The notes beneath the pieces are model-generated. The model saw only the letters and a program-made list of their open reading frames with translations. It ran no database searches and was not told where the DNA came from. A DNA stretch of 64,000 bases from Winogradskyella sediminis (lineage in GTDB: Bacteria; Bacteroidota; Bacteroidia; Flavobacteriales; Flavobacteriaceae): contig NZ_QUNH01000001.1 of NCBI RefSeq assembly GCF_003387355.1, positions 1,659,510 to 1,723,509 on the forward strand. Direction: 5' to 3'. The translations under genes and the position numbers were made by a program. Position 1 is the first letter of the stretch. The number at the start of each line of letters is the position of its first letter. This document shows, in pieces, positions 17,572 through 26,848 of this stretch.

Positions 17572-18972
17572 TCAAATCTCTTTAGCTTGTTCAATCGCTT
17601 TTGTTAAAGCACCTAGCTTGTTATAAACTTCTTGCAATTCACTTTCAGCATTAGATTTTGCTACTAATCCTGCTCCTGCTTGCCAAAATAATTTATGATT
17701 CTGACTTAAAAATGTTCTAATCATAATGGCATGATTAAAGTTGCCGTTAAAATCCATGAAACCAATGGCACCACCATAATACCCTCTACTAGTTTTTTCA
17801 TATTTTTCAATGAGTTGCATAGCTTTATGTTTTGGGGCACCGCTTAAAGTTCCGGCAGGAAATGTGTCTGCTACCACTTGCATGGTATCAGTATTGTCGT
17901 GAATTTTACCAGTTACTTTACTTACCAGATGAATCACATGAGAGAAGAACTGAACCTCTCTGTAATTTTCAACTTTAACGTTACTACCATGTCTGCTGAG
18001 GTCATTTCTTGCTAAATCTACCAGCATAACATGTTCGCTATTTTCTTTTTTATCTTTAATTAATTCCTCTGCTAATTCGGCATCTTTTAAATCGTTCCCA
18101 CTTCGTTTAAAAGTCCCAGCAATTGGATGAATTTCTGCTTTATTGTCACTAACAACTAACTGAGCTTCAGGCGAACTACCGAAAATTTTAAAATTACCGT
18201 AATCGAAATAAAAGAGGTAAGGGGATGGGTTAATACTTCTTAAAGCTCTGTAAACATTAAACTCGTCTCCACTAAATTCTTGAGAAAACCGTTTAGACAA
18301 TACCAATTGAAAAACATCTCCTCTGCCACAATGTTTTTTAGCGAGCTCTACATGGGCTTTATAGTCGTCATCCGTAAGGTTAGATTCAATCTCTCCTTTA
18401 GGTTTAAAATCGTACGAAGCATATTGTCTGGTTTGAATTAATTGTAATACTTCGTCTATATTATTCTCGCTATGGAAACAATGCGCAAAAATATAAGCTT
18501 CATTTTTTTGATGATCTATGGCAATGATATTTTGATAAACAGCGTAATATATTTCGGGAATAGTAATAGAGTTCTCCTTTTTTGAAATCTCTATATCTTC
18601 AAAATGTTTTACTGCATCATATGAGGTGTAACCAAATATGCCATTATTTATAAACTTAAAGTCTTCTTTAGTATTCACTTTAAAACGTTGGGTGAATTTG
18701 TGTATTTCCTCAATGACGCCAACTGTATGAATAGCGTTACTTTTAGAGCTTCCATCAGGATAGGTTTGAAAAATCGTATCTCCTTCCACTTTTATAGAGG
18801 CTATAGGATTGCAACATATATAGGAGAAATTGTTGTCGTTGGCATGGTAATCACTACTCTCTAGTAGAATACTATTAGGAAATTTATCTCTAATCTTAAG
18901 ATAAATACTTACAGGCGTAATGGTGTCTGCTAATATTTTTTTATAATGTGTATTTAAACTAAATGTTTTCAT
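17572..18972 (-). CDS. trpE: Anthranilate synthase component I
   Basis: Chorismate-using enzyme of 466 residues. The N-terminal regulatory region has the tryptophan feedback motif LLESS near residue 36. The catalytic part has FGSSPEAQLVV, HPIAGTFKRSGND, ENSEHVMLVDLARNDLSRHG, FPAGTLSGAPK and YYGGAIGFMDF. It forms anthranilate with TrpG. It is the first structural gene of the operon, 66 bp downstream of the attenuator. Regulation is probably double: feedback through the LLES pocket and transcription attenuation through trpL. Confidence 0.97.
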   Translation of the reverse strand: MKTFSLNTHYKKILADTITPVSIYLKIRDKFPNSILLESSDYHANDNNFSYICCNPIASIKVEGDTIFQTYPDGSSKSNAIHTVGVIEEIHKFTQRFKVNTKEDFKFINNGIFGYTSYDAVKHFEDIEISKKENSITIPEIYYAVYQNIIAIDHQKNEAYIFAHCFHSENNIDEVLQLIQTRQYASYDFKPKGEIESNLTDDDYKAHVELAKKHCGRGDVFQLVLSKRFSQEFSGDEFNVYRALRSINPSPYLFYFDYGNFKIFGSSPEAQLVVSDNKAEIHPIAGTFKRSGNDLKDAELAEELIKDKKENSEHVMLVDLARNDLSRHGSNVKVENYREVQFFSHVIHLVSKVTGKIHDNTDTMQVVADTFPAGTLSGAPKHKAMQLIEKYEKTSRGYYGGAIGFMDFNGNFNHAIMIRTFLSQNHKLFWQAGAGLVAKSNAESELQEVYNKLGALTKAIEQAKEI

Positions 18973-19041
18973 TTTGTGTCAAATTCAATTGGATCTCTTC
19001 GTTAATATGGAAATCTATTTTTAGTATAATGCTATAAAATC

Positions 19042-19075
19042 AAAAAAGGCTTGTCGTGAATGACAAGCCTTTTTT
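19042..19075 (-). terminator. trp attenuator terminator hairpin
   Basis: Perfect 14 bp inverted repeat (AAAAAAGGCTTGTC and its complement) around a 6 nt loop, with a T-run on the trpE-coding strand. It lies between the leader peptide gene and trpE. On the minus strand the loop plus stem base contains TTCACGA (19054-19060). This is fully complementary to TCGTGAA at 19103-19109, which includes the leader stop codon, so an alternative antiterminator pairing is possible. Confidence 0.9.
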
Positions 19076-19103
19076 ATATAAGTTATACATACCAAGGGAT
19101 GGT

Positions 19104-19160
19104 TCACGAACGTAAGTTTGAGAAATTCCACCACCAAGTATGATTTGTATTTATATTCAT
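19104..19160 (-). CDS. trpL: trp operon leader peptide
   Basis: An 18-codon reading frame on the minus strand encoding MNINTNHTWWWNFSNLRS, with three consecutive TGG codons (residues 9-11). It lies between a strong Bacteroidota-type promoter and the attenuator hairpin ahead of trpE. Runs of the end-product amino acid are the hallmark of leader peptides. Stalling at uncharged tRNA-Trp would leave TCGTGAA near the stop codon free to pair with the terminator loop. Normal termination would cover it and allow the terminator to form. The ATG lies only a few bases after the expected transcription start. Confidence 0.92.
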   Translation of the reverse strand: MNINTNHTWWWNFSNLRS

Positions 19161-19169
19161 AATGCGCCT

Positions 19170-19200
19170 CAAATATAAACATCAAATTTAAGATTTCAAA
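19170..19200 (-). promoter_or_regulatory. Promoter of the trp operon
   Basis: On the minus strand, TTTG (19197-19200) and TATATTTG (19170-19177) are separated by exactly 19 bp. This matches the Bacteroidota primary sigma factor consensus TTTG-N19-TAnnTTTG. Transcription should start near 19163-19166, just ahead of the trpL ATG. Confidence 0.85.
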
Positions 19201-19208
19201 CACTTTAT

Positions 19209-19252
19209 AAAAAAAAAAGACTCCTGTTAACGTGTATTTAACGAAAACAGGA
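19209..19252 (-). terminator. Intrinsic terminator after the YceI gene
   Basis: TCCTGTT (19222-19228) and AACAGGA (19246-19252) form a stem, and the minus strand continues with about ten T. It lies 40 bp after the YceI-family stop and just upstream of the trp promoter. Confidence 0.75.
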
Positions 19253-19291
19253 ATCCAAATGTAAAATTTAGTGTTTTAATTTAAGAACAAC

Positions 19292-19861
19292 TTAAAACTT
19301 AAGCGTTACATTTAAATCAAAATCATCATAAATAGCTTTATCCTTTAGCGTTTCTAAGAGGGAAGGTGATTGATACGTAATATTATGTTTTGTTCTGTCT
19401 ATTTTAAGATTGGCCGTTGCAGTATCGTCATTCACGTTCATTACAAAATCGATAGCTTCGGTTATTCCTTTGATTGTAATGTCTGCTTTAACGTTATAAA
19501 CACCAGCTTTGCCAGTAGCTGAAGTGATGTTTAAAGTTGCTGTAGGGAATTCTTCTACACCAAAGAAATCATTTGATTTTAAATGCCCATCTAATTTATC
19601 TTTGTAGTCACCCGATAAATCCGTGGTGTTAATAGATGTCATATCAATTACAAAGTTACCTCCGGTTAACTTTGAACCATTAAAAATCAATGAACCACTT
19701 TTTAAATCAATTGTACCTGTGTGTTCTCCACCAACTTTATAGCCCTTCCAGGTTATAGAACTCTCTTTAATTTTAACGGTTTTGTCCTTTAATACAGTAA
19801 AGGACATAAATGATAATGCTAAAATAAATAGCATGGCAAATTTTGAATTTCTGTTTTTCAT
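19292..19861 (-). CDS. YceI-family lipid-binding periplasmic protein
   Basis: Protein of 189 residues with a signal peptide (basic MKNRNSK, then a hydrophobic stretch to about residue 22) and one YceI lipocalin-like beta-barrel domain. Typical segments are SSITWKGYKVGGEHTGTI, LKSNDFFGVEEFPTATLNI, ADITIKGIT and a C-terminal DDFDLNVTLKF. Members bind isoprenoid-like ligands in the periplasm; the physiological role is poorly known. The gene follows the MarR regulator by 2 bp, so the two form an operon and the YceI protein is probably under MarR control. Confidence 0.9.
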   Translation of the reverse strand: MKNRNSKFAMLFILALSFMSFTVLKDKTVKIKESSITWKGYKVGGEHTGTIDLKSGSLIFNGSKLTGGNFVIDMTSINTTDLSGDYKDKLDGHLKSNDFFGVEEFPTATLNITSATGKAGVYNVKADITIKGITEAIDFVMNVNDDTATANLKIDRTKHNITYQSPSLLETLKDKAIYDDFDLNVTLKF

Positions 19862-19863
19862 AA

Positions 19864-20322
19864 TTACTTGTTTTTAAGTTTTATTAAAAGGGTGTTTAAT
19901 TGCATTAACTCTTCTTGAGTTAAGTTTTTTGTGATATCAGTTGATGTGCTTTCTATTGTAGGATCCACTTTTTGTAAGTGTTCTAAGCCGAGTTCTGTAA
20001 TAACAATTTCTACTTTTCGTCTGTTTGTTTTACAGATAGTACGCTTCACAAATTTTTTTTTAATCAATTTATCGACTAAGCGAGTTGTATTGCTCATTTT
20101 ACTTACCATACGCTCTTGTATATCTTGTAAGTTGATGGCATTTCCGTTCTGACCTCGCAAAATTCTTAAGACATTAAATTGCTCTATGGATAAATCAAAA
20201 GGTTTAAGTGCTGTTAACAAATCATCTTTCATCCAAGAGTTGGTGTGAAATAGATGTATTACTGTGGCTTGCGGTAAAGGTAAATTTACTTTAGTTTTTA
20301 AAATCTTATTTAATTCTTTCAT
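19864..20322 (-). CDS. MarR-family transcriptional regulator
   Basis: Winged-helix regulator of 152 residues with the MarR core: NVLRILRGQNGNAINLQDIQERM, the recognition helix region SNTTRLVDKLIKKKFVKR, then the wing with CKTNRRKVEIVIT. The frame reaches TTG at 20343, but ATG 20322 is the usual start. An ATACAA-TTG-TTGTAT palindrome directly upstream may be its own operator. MarR-YceI pairs recur in flavobacteria, where the regulator presumably controls both genes in response to an unknown small ligand. Confidence 0.9.
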   Translation of the reverse strand: MKELNKILKTKVNLPLPQATVIHLFHTNSWMKDDLLTALKPFDLSIEQFNVLRILRGQNGNAINLQDIQERMVSKMSNTTRLVDKLIKKKFVKRTICKTNRRKVEIVITELGLEHLQKVDPTIESTSTDITKNLTQEELMQLNTLLIKLKNK

Positions 20323-20348
20323 ATACAATTGTTGTATGTACAAATGTA
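20323..20348 (-). promoter_or_regulatory. Candidate MarR operator and -7 box
   Basis: Inverted repeat ATACAA-TTG-TTGTAT at 20323-20337, 15 bp long and adjacent to the MarR start codon. On the minus strand a TACATTTG motif at 20341-20348 fits a Bacteroidota -7 box. The palindrome would then cover the transcription start, as expected for autorepression. No good -33 box is visible. Confidence 0.5.
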
Positions 20349-20583
20349 TGTGAAATATTAGAATTTAAAATTAATATTTTGTTAAATTTTAGTCATGAAA
20401 TATTTTAAAAGGAGACGATATGAAAATCATAACGTGCTAATAATCTTTGTCTTTTATTGAAAAATAAAGTAAAATCCACTATTATTAATATAAAATAATG
20501 ATGATGTTTTGTAACACTTCTAATTTTTTTACGTCTATATCATAATGATATGTTAATTTTGCTAAAAATTAAGAACACAGAAA

Positions 20584-20901
20584 ATGGCTGATTTATCACA
20601 AGAAGAATGGACTAAAAAATTAGAGGCAGATACGAATGCTGTAGTTTTAGACGTTAGAACACAAGACGAAGTTGATCAAGGAATCATTCCTAATGCAATT
20701 CATATAGATATTTTTAAAGGACAAGGATTTATTTACGAAGTAGAAAAATTAGACAAGTCTAAGAACTATTATGTGTATTGTAGATCTGGAAACAGAAGCG
20801 GTCAAGCATGTGCTATTATGAATCAATTAGATATTGAGAATGCTTATAATCTCGAAGGAGGCTTTAGCGAATGGCAAGGTGAGGTAGCATTTATGGAATA
20901 A
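20584..20901 (+). CDS. Rhodanese-like domain protein (cytoplasmic)
   Basis: Single-domain rhodanese of 105 residues without signal peptide. VVLDVRTQDEVDQGIIPNAIHID is the CH2 motif, and the active-site loop is CRSGNRS with Cys66. It would carry sulfane sulfur or perform thiol chemistry in the cytoplasm. Just downstream lies an exported rhodanese, so the pair may act on each side of the membrane. TAATTTTG at 20554-20561 fits a -7 box. Confidence 0.92.
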   Translation: MADLSQEEWTKKLEADTNAVVLDVRTQDEVDQGIIPNAIHIDIFKGQGFIYEVEKLDKSKNYYVYCRSGNRSGQACAIMNQLDIENAYNLEGGFSEWQGEVAFME

Positions 20902-20912
20902 TTAAATTAGAA

Positions 20913-21326
20913 ATGATGAGAAAAATAATTGCACTATGTTGCTTAATAGTATTGGCGTGTTTCAGTACAAGCTGTTTAAATAGAACTTTAAATAATGGAG
21001 AAGTTCAATTAGTGACTGCAGAGGAAATGAATTCTATTTTAGAGTTAGAAGACGTGCAGTTGGTCGATGTGAGAACTCCAGAAGAACACAAAGAAAACCA
21101 TATCGTCAATTCTCAGAATATAGATTTTATGTCACCGACTTTTGACGAGGACATTTTAAAACTCGATAAAGATAGACCAGTATTATTATATTGTAAATCT
21201 GGTGGTAGAAGTGCCAAATGTGCTAAGAAACTAAAAGCTGCAGGTTTTGAAAAGGTGTACGATTTAGAAGGAGGTATTTCCAAATGGAAACACTCAGATA
21301 AACTCAACCTGAAAGTGAAATCATAA
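20913..21326 (+). CDS. Rhodanese-like lipoprotein
   Basis: Rhodanese domain of 137 residues with a lipoprotein signal (MRKIIALCCLIVLACFSTSC; lipobox STSC near residue 21). QLVDVRTPEEHKENHIVNSQNID is followed by the active-site loop CKSGGRS (Cys94) and GGISKW. It is likely lipid-anchored and periplasmic. It lies 11 bp after the cytoplasmic rhodanese and is followed by an intrinsic terminator. The start could be the first or second of two adjacent ATG codons. Confidence 0.9.
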   Translation: MMRKIIALCCLIVLACFSTSCLNRTLNNGEVQLVTAEEMNSILELEDVQLVDVRTPEEHKENHIVNSQNIDFMSPTFDEDILKLDKDRPVLLYCKSGGRSAKCAKKLKAAGFEKVYDLEGGISKWKHSDKLNLKVKS

Positions 21327-21333
21327 GTAGACC

Positions 21334-21359
21334 AACCGAACCTAGTGTTCGGTTTTTTT
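21334..21359 (+). terminator. Intrinsic terminator after rhodanese operon
   Basis: ACCGAAC (21335-21341) and GTTCGGT (21347-21353) enclose a 5 nt loop and are followed by seven T. It lies just past the rhodanese lipoprotein stop. Confidence 0.88.
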
Positions 21360-21461
21360 ATACCCCTAATTCTTTACTAATATTCTTAAGATTTTTATAA
21401 ATTAGACGACTGTAAGTGTATTAACAAAAACACATCTGTTACATTTGCAAATTAACATAAC

Positions 21462-23867
21462 ATGTCGTTCATGAATATTAAAAAAGTACTTCTGTTTTGC
21501 CTCTTGGCGTTTTTAATGTCTTTCACTATAAATTCTCAAGTTTTCGATCCCGTTAAATGGGAAACTAAGGTTGAAAAGATTTCAGAAACAGAGTACAATC
21601 TAGTGTCTATAGCAACTATTGATTCCGGATGGCACTTATATTCTCAAAACGTACCAGAGGGTGGACCTATTCCAACGGGCTTTTCATTTTTAGAAAATGA
21701 CAATTTCGAACTCATTAATGAAACTACCGAGAGTGATGGTCACACTGTAAATGATCCTGTTTTTCAAATGCGTATTAAGTTTTTTGAAAACAAAGCCGAA
21801 TTTTCACAACGCATTAAAGTTTTAAATAAAGAGTTATCGCTAGTTGAAGGCGAAGTAGAATTTATGGTTTGCGACGATGAGAAATGTTTGCCACCAACAT
21901 ATGTAGATCTTAAATTTAAGTTGAAGGACGATAAAGCTTCTGAAGCTGTAGAAGTACCCGCTATAAATTTAACTGGTGCAGGTGCAACATCTAAAATTTT
22001 AGAGCCAGTAAAATGGAGTACTTCAGTTGAAAAAGTAAACGATACAGAACTTATACTTGTAGCAACAGCTAACATCGATAACGGCTGGAAATTATATGCC
22101 CAAAATATTAAAGATGGAGGACCAATACCAACTCGTTTTGATTATTCAGAAAAAGAAGGTATTACCTTTTTAGGAACCACTCAAGAAGAAGAGGGTGAAG
22201 AAAGTATGGATAAGGTCTTCGATATGACGATTAAATACTTTAAGGATAAGGCAGAGTTTAGGCAGAAAATCAAAGTTTCGGATGTATCGGTTACAACGGT
22301 TACCGGAGAAGTAGGTTTCATGTCTTGTGATGATACACAGTGTACTGCTCCAACGTATGTAGATTTAGAATTCGATTTAACTAAAACCGTTAAAGCTTCT
22401 TCGGATATTGTTGAAAATTCAGCGTCTAGCGAAGATGAATCTAGTAAAGGGTTATGGTCTATTTTTATTATTGCGTTTTTCTCAGGATTCGTGGCTTTAT
22501 TGACACCTTGTGTGTTTCCAATGATCCCAATGACGGTTAGTTTCTTTATTAAACAAAGTCAATCTAAAGCTAAAGGCATCAGAAACGCTATAATATATGG
22601 ATTGTCTATAATTGTTATTTATGTGTTACTAGGCACAATAATAACAGCGATTTTTGGTGCTCAAGCGCTTAATGCTTTAGCCACAAACGTTTGGTTTAAT
22701 CTTATCTTCTTTATATTATTAGTGGTTTTTGCTATTTCATTTTTAGGAGCCTTTGAAATTGTATTGCCAAACTCATGGGCAAACAAAGCAGACAGGCAAG
22801 CTGATAGAGGTGGACTTGTTGGTATTTTCTTTATGGCATTAGCCTTAGCTATTGTTTCATTTTCTTGTACAGGACCAATAGTCGGAACAATTCTAGTAGA
22901 AGCGGCTTCTAAAGGCGGTATTGCTCCAGTTATAGGAATGCTTGGATTTTCTTCAGCAATCGCTTTACCATTTGCCTTATTTGCAGCATTTCCGGGTTGG
23001 TTAAATTCATTACCAAAATCTGGTGGTTGGCTAAATACCGTAAAAGTCGTTTTAGGGTTTTTAGAATTGGCTTTAGCGTTTAAATTCTTATCTCAGGCCG
23101 ATTTAGTATTGCAATTACACATCTTAGAACGCGAAGTTTTTATAGCCATTTGGATTGCGATTTTTGGAACACTTTCATTGTACCTTTTTGGTAAAATTCA
23201 ATTGCCACACGATTCTCCACTAAAACATATTTCTGTAGGACGATTATTATTTGGCTTATTAACGCTGACGTTTACGATTTACATGATTCCAGGACTTTGG
23301 GGAGCACCTTTAAAAATTATAAGTGCGTTTCCGCCTCCATTAGATTATTCTGAATCTCCATATGGTGTAGGAAATTCAAAAGGTGGTAGTGGTACGGTTG
23401 AAGTTCCCGAAGGTGCACATTTATTAGCGCCACACGATATTATCGCATTCAACGATTATGAAACAGGTTTGGCTTATGCCAAAAAAGTAGGGAAACCTGT
23501 GATGCTCGATTTTACAGGTTGGGCTTGTGTCAATTGCCGTAAAATGGAACAGAATGTTTGGGTAGATCCTAGTGTGTTATCCAAACTTAAAAATGATGTT
23601 GTTCTCATTTCTTTATATGTGGATGAACAAATAGATTTTCCTGAAGGTGAAGCGCCAGATTCAAAATTAAGACCAGGTAAAAAACTGAAAAATAAAGGAC
23701 AGCTATGGAGCGAAATGCAAACCATTAAATACAAAACCAATACGCAGCCGTATTATGTGTTAATGGATCATAATGAAGAAAACTTAAATGAACCTGTTGC
23801 TTACACGCCAGATATTGAAGAATATGAGGCATGGTTAAAAGAAGGGATTGGGAATTTTAAGGATTAA
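21462..23867 (+). CDS. dsbD: DsbD-like thiol:disulfide interchange protein with doubled N-terminal domain
   Basis: Membrane reductase of 801 residues moving electrons from cytoplasmic thioredoxin to the periplasm. Signal peptide is followed by two tandem nDsbD-like domains. Each runs from (F/L)xPVKW...GWxLY(S/A)QN to a Cys pair in [14 protein letters not shown] or [14 protein letters not shown], at about residues 26-165 and 178-310. The membrane domain has the redox cysteines in [10 protein letters not shown] and [13 protein letters not shown]-terminal thioredoxin-like domain carries ACVNC (Cys689/Cys692). E. coli DsbD has one N-terminal domain; two copies are notable. It ends tail-to-tail with the histidine kinase, sharing 4 bp. 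Confidence 0.92.
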   Translation: MSFMNIKKVLLFCLLAFLMSFTINSQVFDPVKWETKVEKISETEYNLVSIATIDSGWHLYSQNVPEGGPIPTGFSFLENDNFELINETTESDGHTVNDPVFQMRIKFFENKAEFSQRIKVLNKELSLVEGEVEFMVCDDEKCLPPTYVDLKFKLKDDKASEAVEVPAINLTGAGATSKILEPVKWSTSVEKVNDTELILVATANIDNGWKLYAQNIKDGGPIPTRFDYSEKEGITFLGTTQEEEGEESMDKVFDMTIKYFKDKAEFRQKIKVSDVSVTTVTGEVGFMSCDDTQCTAPTYVDLEFDLTKTVKASSDIVENSASSEDESSKGLWSIFIIAFFSGFVALLTPCVFPMIPMTVSFFIKQSQSKAKGIRNAIIYGLSIIVIYVLLGTIITAIFGAQALNALATNVWFNLIFFILLVVFAISFLGAFEIVLPNSWANKADRQADRGGLVGIFFMALALAIVSFSCTGPIVGTILVEAASKGGIAPVIGMLGFSSAIALPFALFAAFPGWLNSLPKSGGWLNTVKVVLGFLELALAFKFLSQADLVLQLHILEREVFIAIWIAIFGTLSLYLFGKIQLPHDSPLKHISVGRLLFGLLTLTFTIYMIPGLWGAPLKIISAFPPPLDYSESPYGVGNSKGGSGTVEVPEGAHLLAPHDIIAFNDYETGLAYAKKVGKPVMLDFTGWACVNCRKMEQNVWVDPSVLSKLKNDVVLISLYVDEQIDFPEGEAPDSKLRPGKKLKNKGQLWSEMQTIKYKTNTQPYYVLMDHNEENLNEPVAYTPDIEEYEAWLKEGIGNFKD

Positions 23868-25207
23868 AACACCAAACTAAAAACAGAACCTTCACCTTCC
23901 ACACTTTTTACAATAATTCTACCTTTATGAAGTAACATAATTTGCTTACACAGGCTTAAGCCAATACCACTTCCTGTGGTTTTACTCGTAAAGAAAGGCA
24001 CAAAGATGTTTTCTAAAATGGCTTTCGGAATTCCAGAGCCATTATCCATAACTTTAATAACGACATCTCTATTTGGGTTTTGGGAAGCTACAACCTTTAT
24101 TTCAGGGTGTTTTGCCATTTTACAGGCATCTACAGCGTTTAAAATAAGATTGATTAGCACCTGTTCTATGAGGTGTGTGTCTATATCTAATTCTAATTTA
24201 GGCGGAATAATCTCAAAAGAAACAGCAATGGCTTTAGCTTTAATAGAAGGTTCCATTAAAAGCTGAATGTTATTAAAGAGATCTCCAATTTTAACCCGTT
24301 GTAAGTTGAGGTGTGTTACTTTGCTTAAGCTACGATAGGTTTTTGCAAATTTTAAAAGACCGTCACTACGGTTTTTTATGGTTTTTACTCCGGCGTTAAT
24401 GTCCTCTAAATCCAAACGTGTCTCATTTGGATGAGCTATGGCGAGTTGTAAATTATTTTGAAGTGTATCTGCTAAAGATGAAATTGGAGCAATAGAATTC
24501 ATGATTTCATGCGTCATTACACTTAATAATTTCTTCCAAGATTCCGATTCGTTTTTATTTAAAGTATCATCGATATTCTGAATTACAATTAACTTAAAAG
24601 CATCCTCTTTAACTTGAAATACGGTATCAGAAATTAAGATTTTTATATTTTCATTCTGAAGTGCTATGGAGATAGAATTGGGTTCTCTGTGGTAGGTTTC
24701 AAAAATGGTCGTAAATAATTCGGGTTTCCTGTTTTCTACAAATCGAATATTTTTAAACGATGGCATGTCTAAAGTTTCGCCAAAAGAATCGTTACTCCAA
24801 AGGACATCACCAGATTCCAAATTATACGCAATAATGCCAATATCTACCATTTCTAAAATCTTTTGAAGATACACGTATTGTGCTTCGTTTTGGGAGTTGA
24901 TTTCCTTTATGGTTCGGTTTATTTCGTTAAAACCCGTATATAAAAAACGAATGTCTTTAGGTCCTCTGTCTTCTGGAAACCATCTTGAAAAATCACGATA
25001 TTTAACGGCTTCAAAAAAATCGTCTATAGCCGCAAAACGGCGTTTTACAAAGGAATAGGTGTTGAACAATAGGTAAAGTAGGGCAATTCCTGAAAGAATA
25101 ATAAGTGAGGTTTTATCACTGTAAATGGTATATAACAATCCGAGAATAGCACCAACGATAAGTAGAATTCTAAAAAATAGCCAGAAGATGTAGCTTTTAT
25201 AATTCAT
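23864..25207 (-). CDS. NtrB-type sensor histidine kinase
   Basis: Sensor kinase of 447 residues. Two N-terminal membrane helices (about residues 9-30 and 33-52) precede a PAS-like region ([16 protein letters not shown], about 115-210). Then come the phospho-acceptor His233 in [12 protein letters not shown], the N box [17 protein letters not shown] and the G box [17 protein letters not shown]. Its start overlaps the response-regulator 3' end by 11 bp, so the two are coupled. It is the sensor for the divergent export locus; the stimulus is not evident from the sequence. There is no large periplasmic sensor domain between the helices, suggesting sensing within the membrane or cytoplasm. Confidence 0.9.
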   Translation of the reverse strand: MNYKSYIFWLFFRILLIVGAILGLLYTIYSDKTSLIILSGIALLYLLFNTYSFVKRRFAAIDDFFEAVKYRDFSRWFPEDRGPKDIRFLYTGFNEINRTIKEINSQNEAQYVYLQKILEMVDIGIIAYNLESGDVLWSNDSFGETLDMPSFKNIRFVENRKPELFTTIFETYHREPNSISIALQNENIKILISDTVFQVKEDAFKLIVIQNIDDTLNKNESESWKKLLSVMTHEIMNSIAPISSLADTLQNNLQLAIAHPNETRLDLEDINAGVKTIKNRSDGLLKFAKTYRSLSKVTHLNLQRVKIGDLFNNIQLLMEPSIKAKAIAVSFEIIPPKLELDIDTHLIEQVLINLILNAVDACKMAKHPEIKVVASQNPNRDVVIKVMDNGSGIPKAILENIFVPFFTSKTTGSGIGLSLCKQIMLLHKGRIIVKSVEGEGSVFSLVF

Positions 25208-26549
25208 ACTTTTCTAGTCTTCGGTATAATGCAGCTCTGGTAATGCCTAATTCTTTGGCCGATTTAGAAACATTCCCCTTGTTTTTTTCAAGCACATTGA
25301 GAATTGCATTTTTTTCGATGTCATCTAAATTAAGGCTTTGAGTTGATATGCTAGGAGTTGAGGTAGATCGTTCTATTGAAGAAAACACTAAATCATCAGG
25401 TTTTAAAACCGAACCATCGGTCATTATTACGGCACGTTCTAAAACGTATTGCAATTCTCTAACATTACCTGGAAAATCGTGTTTTTTTAATTTTGAGATA
25501 AATCCGGAATCAAAAGAAAACGGATTTTTATTATATTTTTCGGCATACTGTGCTACAAAATGATGAGCCAATTCAGTAATATCAGTACCACGATCTCTTA
25601 ATGGAGGAGCCACAATATCAACCGTATTAATCCTGTATATTAAATCTTTCCTGAACCGCTTTTCATCAGCTAAAATTTGAGGATTAATATTAGTAGCGCA
25701 AATTAATCGAATATCAATAGGGATTGGGTCATTTGAGCCCAAAGGAGTCACGTGTCTATTTTGTAAGACGGTAAGTAATCGGGCTTGCTGACTCAAACTA
25801 ATATTTCCTATTTCATCTAAAAATAAAGTGCCACCATGGGCGGCTTCAAAACGGCCTTTTCTGTCTTCTCTTGCGTCTGTAAACGCTCCTTTTTTATAGC
25901 CAAATAATTCACTTTCGAATAATGATTCGGTTAAAGCACCAACATCGACTTTTACAAACGGTTGGTGTTTTCTGTTGGAGTTATCATGAAGCGCACGAGC
26001 AATTAAATCTTTACCTGTACCGTTTTCACCAAGGATTAAAACGTTGGCATCTGTTGGTGCTACTTTTTTGAGCTTTGTAAAGACATCCGTCATCACATCA
26101 CTAGTGCCAATAATTTCAACAGAATTGCTGTGAAGCTGGTTCTTTGAGAGCTTTTGCGATTTTTTCTGACTCAGAATAGTTGTGATGGTTTCTACTATTT
26201 TTTCATTCTTCCAAGGTTTCATTAAAAAGTCAGATGCACCTTCTTTTAAACCGCGTATGGCTAAATCAATATCAGCATAAGCGGTCATTAAAATCACAGC
26301 TGTTTCTGGTTTTAACTGTCGGATTTTGTTCAGCCAAAAAATACCTTCGTTTCCCGTATTGACTAAGCCATTAAAATTCATGTCTAGAATAATAATATCG
26401 TAATTAGCTTGCGCTATTTGAGAGGTAATATTACTTGGGTTTTTCTCCGTAACCACAGTTTTAACCAGCGGTTTTAATAGCAATCGCAATGCTGTTAATA
26501 CATCAACATCATCGTCTATAACTAATATTGTAGCGTTTTTAAGTACCAT
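25197..26549 (-). CDS. NtrC-family sigma-54-dependent response regulator
   Basis: Protein of 450 residues with three domains. The receiver domain has Asp56 in IILDMNFNG and Lys111. The AAA+ domain has Walker A GENGTGKD at 174-181 and a sigma-54 contact loop GAFTDA at 221-226, a variant of GAFTGA. LFLDEIGNIS follows. The C-terminal Fis-type helix-turn-helix is GNVSKSAKELGITRAALYRRL. It should activate sigma-54 promoters from upstream sites. The best candidates are the matched sites before 26849 and 36551. Confidence 0.93.
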   Translation of the reverse strand: MVLKNATILVIDDDVDVLTALRLLLKPLVKTVVTEKNPSNITSQIAQANYDIIILDMNFNGLVNTGNEGIFWLNKIRQLKPETAVILMTAYADIDLAIRGLKEGASDFLMKPWKNEKIVETITTILSQKKSQKLSKNQLHSNSVEIIGTSDVMTDVFTKLKKVAPTDANVLILGENGTGKDLIARALHDNSNRKHQPFVKVDVGALTESLFESELFGYKKGAFTDAREDRKGRFEAAHGGTLFLDEIGNISLSQQARLLTVLQNRHVTPLGSNDPIPIDIRLICATNINPQILADEKRFRKDLIYRINTVDIVAPPLRDRGTDITELAHHFVAQYAEKYNKNPFSFDSGFISKLKKHDFPGNVRELQYVLERAVIMTDGSVLKPDDLVFSSIERSTSTPSISTQSLNLDDIEKNAILNVLEKNKGNVSKSAKELGITRAALYRRLEKYEL

Positions 26550-26712
26550 CTCTCGATAATCGAGGTTTATTTATTAGGAAGTCCTTTCAAAGCCGAACGT
26601 TATACATCGGAAATAGCGTATTGAACTCATTTTAAGGATGTGTTTACAATATTACAATTTTATCTTGGGCTTAAAAAAAATACAAAACCTAAATTTTAAC
26701 AGCCTTCAAAAG

Positions 26713-26754
26713 TGTACGTTATTGAACATAAAGTGTATCAAAAACGGACACTTT
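26713..26754 (+). promoter_or_regulatory. Twin upstream activator sites before the export locus
   Basis: Site 1 at 26713-26728 runs TGTACGTTATTGAACA. Site 2 at 26730-26754 is an inverted repeat AAAGTGT-N11-ACACTTT. Both recur upstream of the permease gene at 36551 with identical 20 bp spacing. They are likely binding sites of the divergent NtrC-type regulator. Confidence 0.7.
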
Positions 26755-26800
26755 TAATTTCGACTAAAAATATAATAAGCTGTAATTCAGTATATTAATG

Positions 26801-26820
26801 TTTTGGCATTATCTTCACTA
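26801..26820 (+). promoter_or_regulatory. Sigma-54-like promoter of adaptor-ATPase-permease unit
   Basis: TTTTGGCATTATCTTCACTA lies 28 bp before the ATG at 26849. It has a good -24 element (TTGGCA) but a poor match to TTGC at -12. Nineteen of 20 bases recur at 36491-36510, 68 bp after the same upstream site in both cases. That conservation is the main support. Confidence 0.6.
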
Positions 26821-26848
26821 TATAAAATATATAAATCAAAAATTACAA

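Noticed and set aside
18975..19020. Possible fourth REPIN-like element between trpL and trpE
   Set aside because: Only GGAAATCTATTTTTA-like remnants are similar; arms do not pair, so it cannot be supported.
19021..19203. 60-residue minus-strand reading frame ahead of trpE
   Set aside because: It runs through the attenuator hairpin and overlaps the trpL leader in another frame; the WWW leader plus terminator explains the region better.
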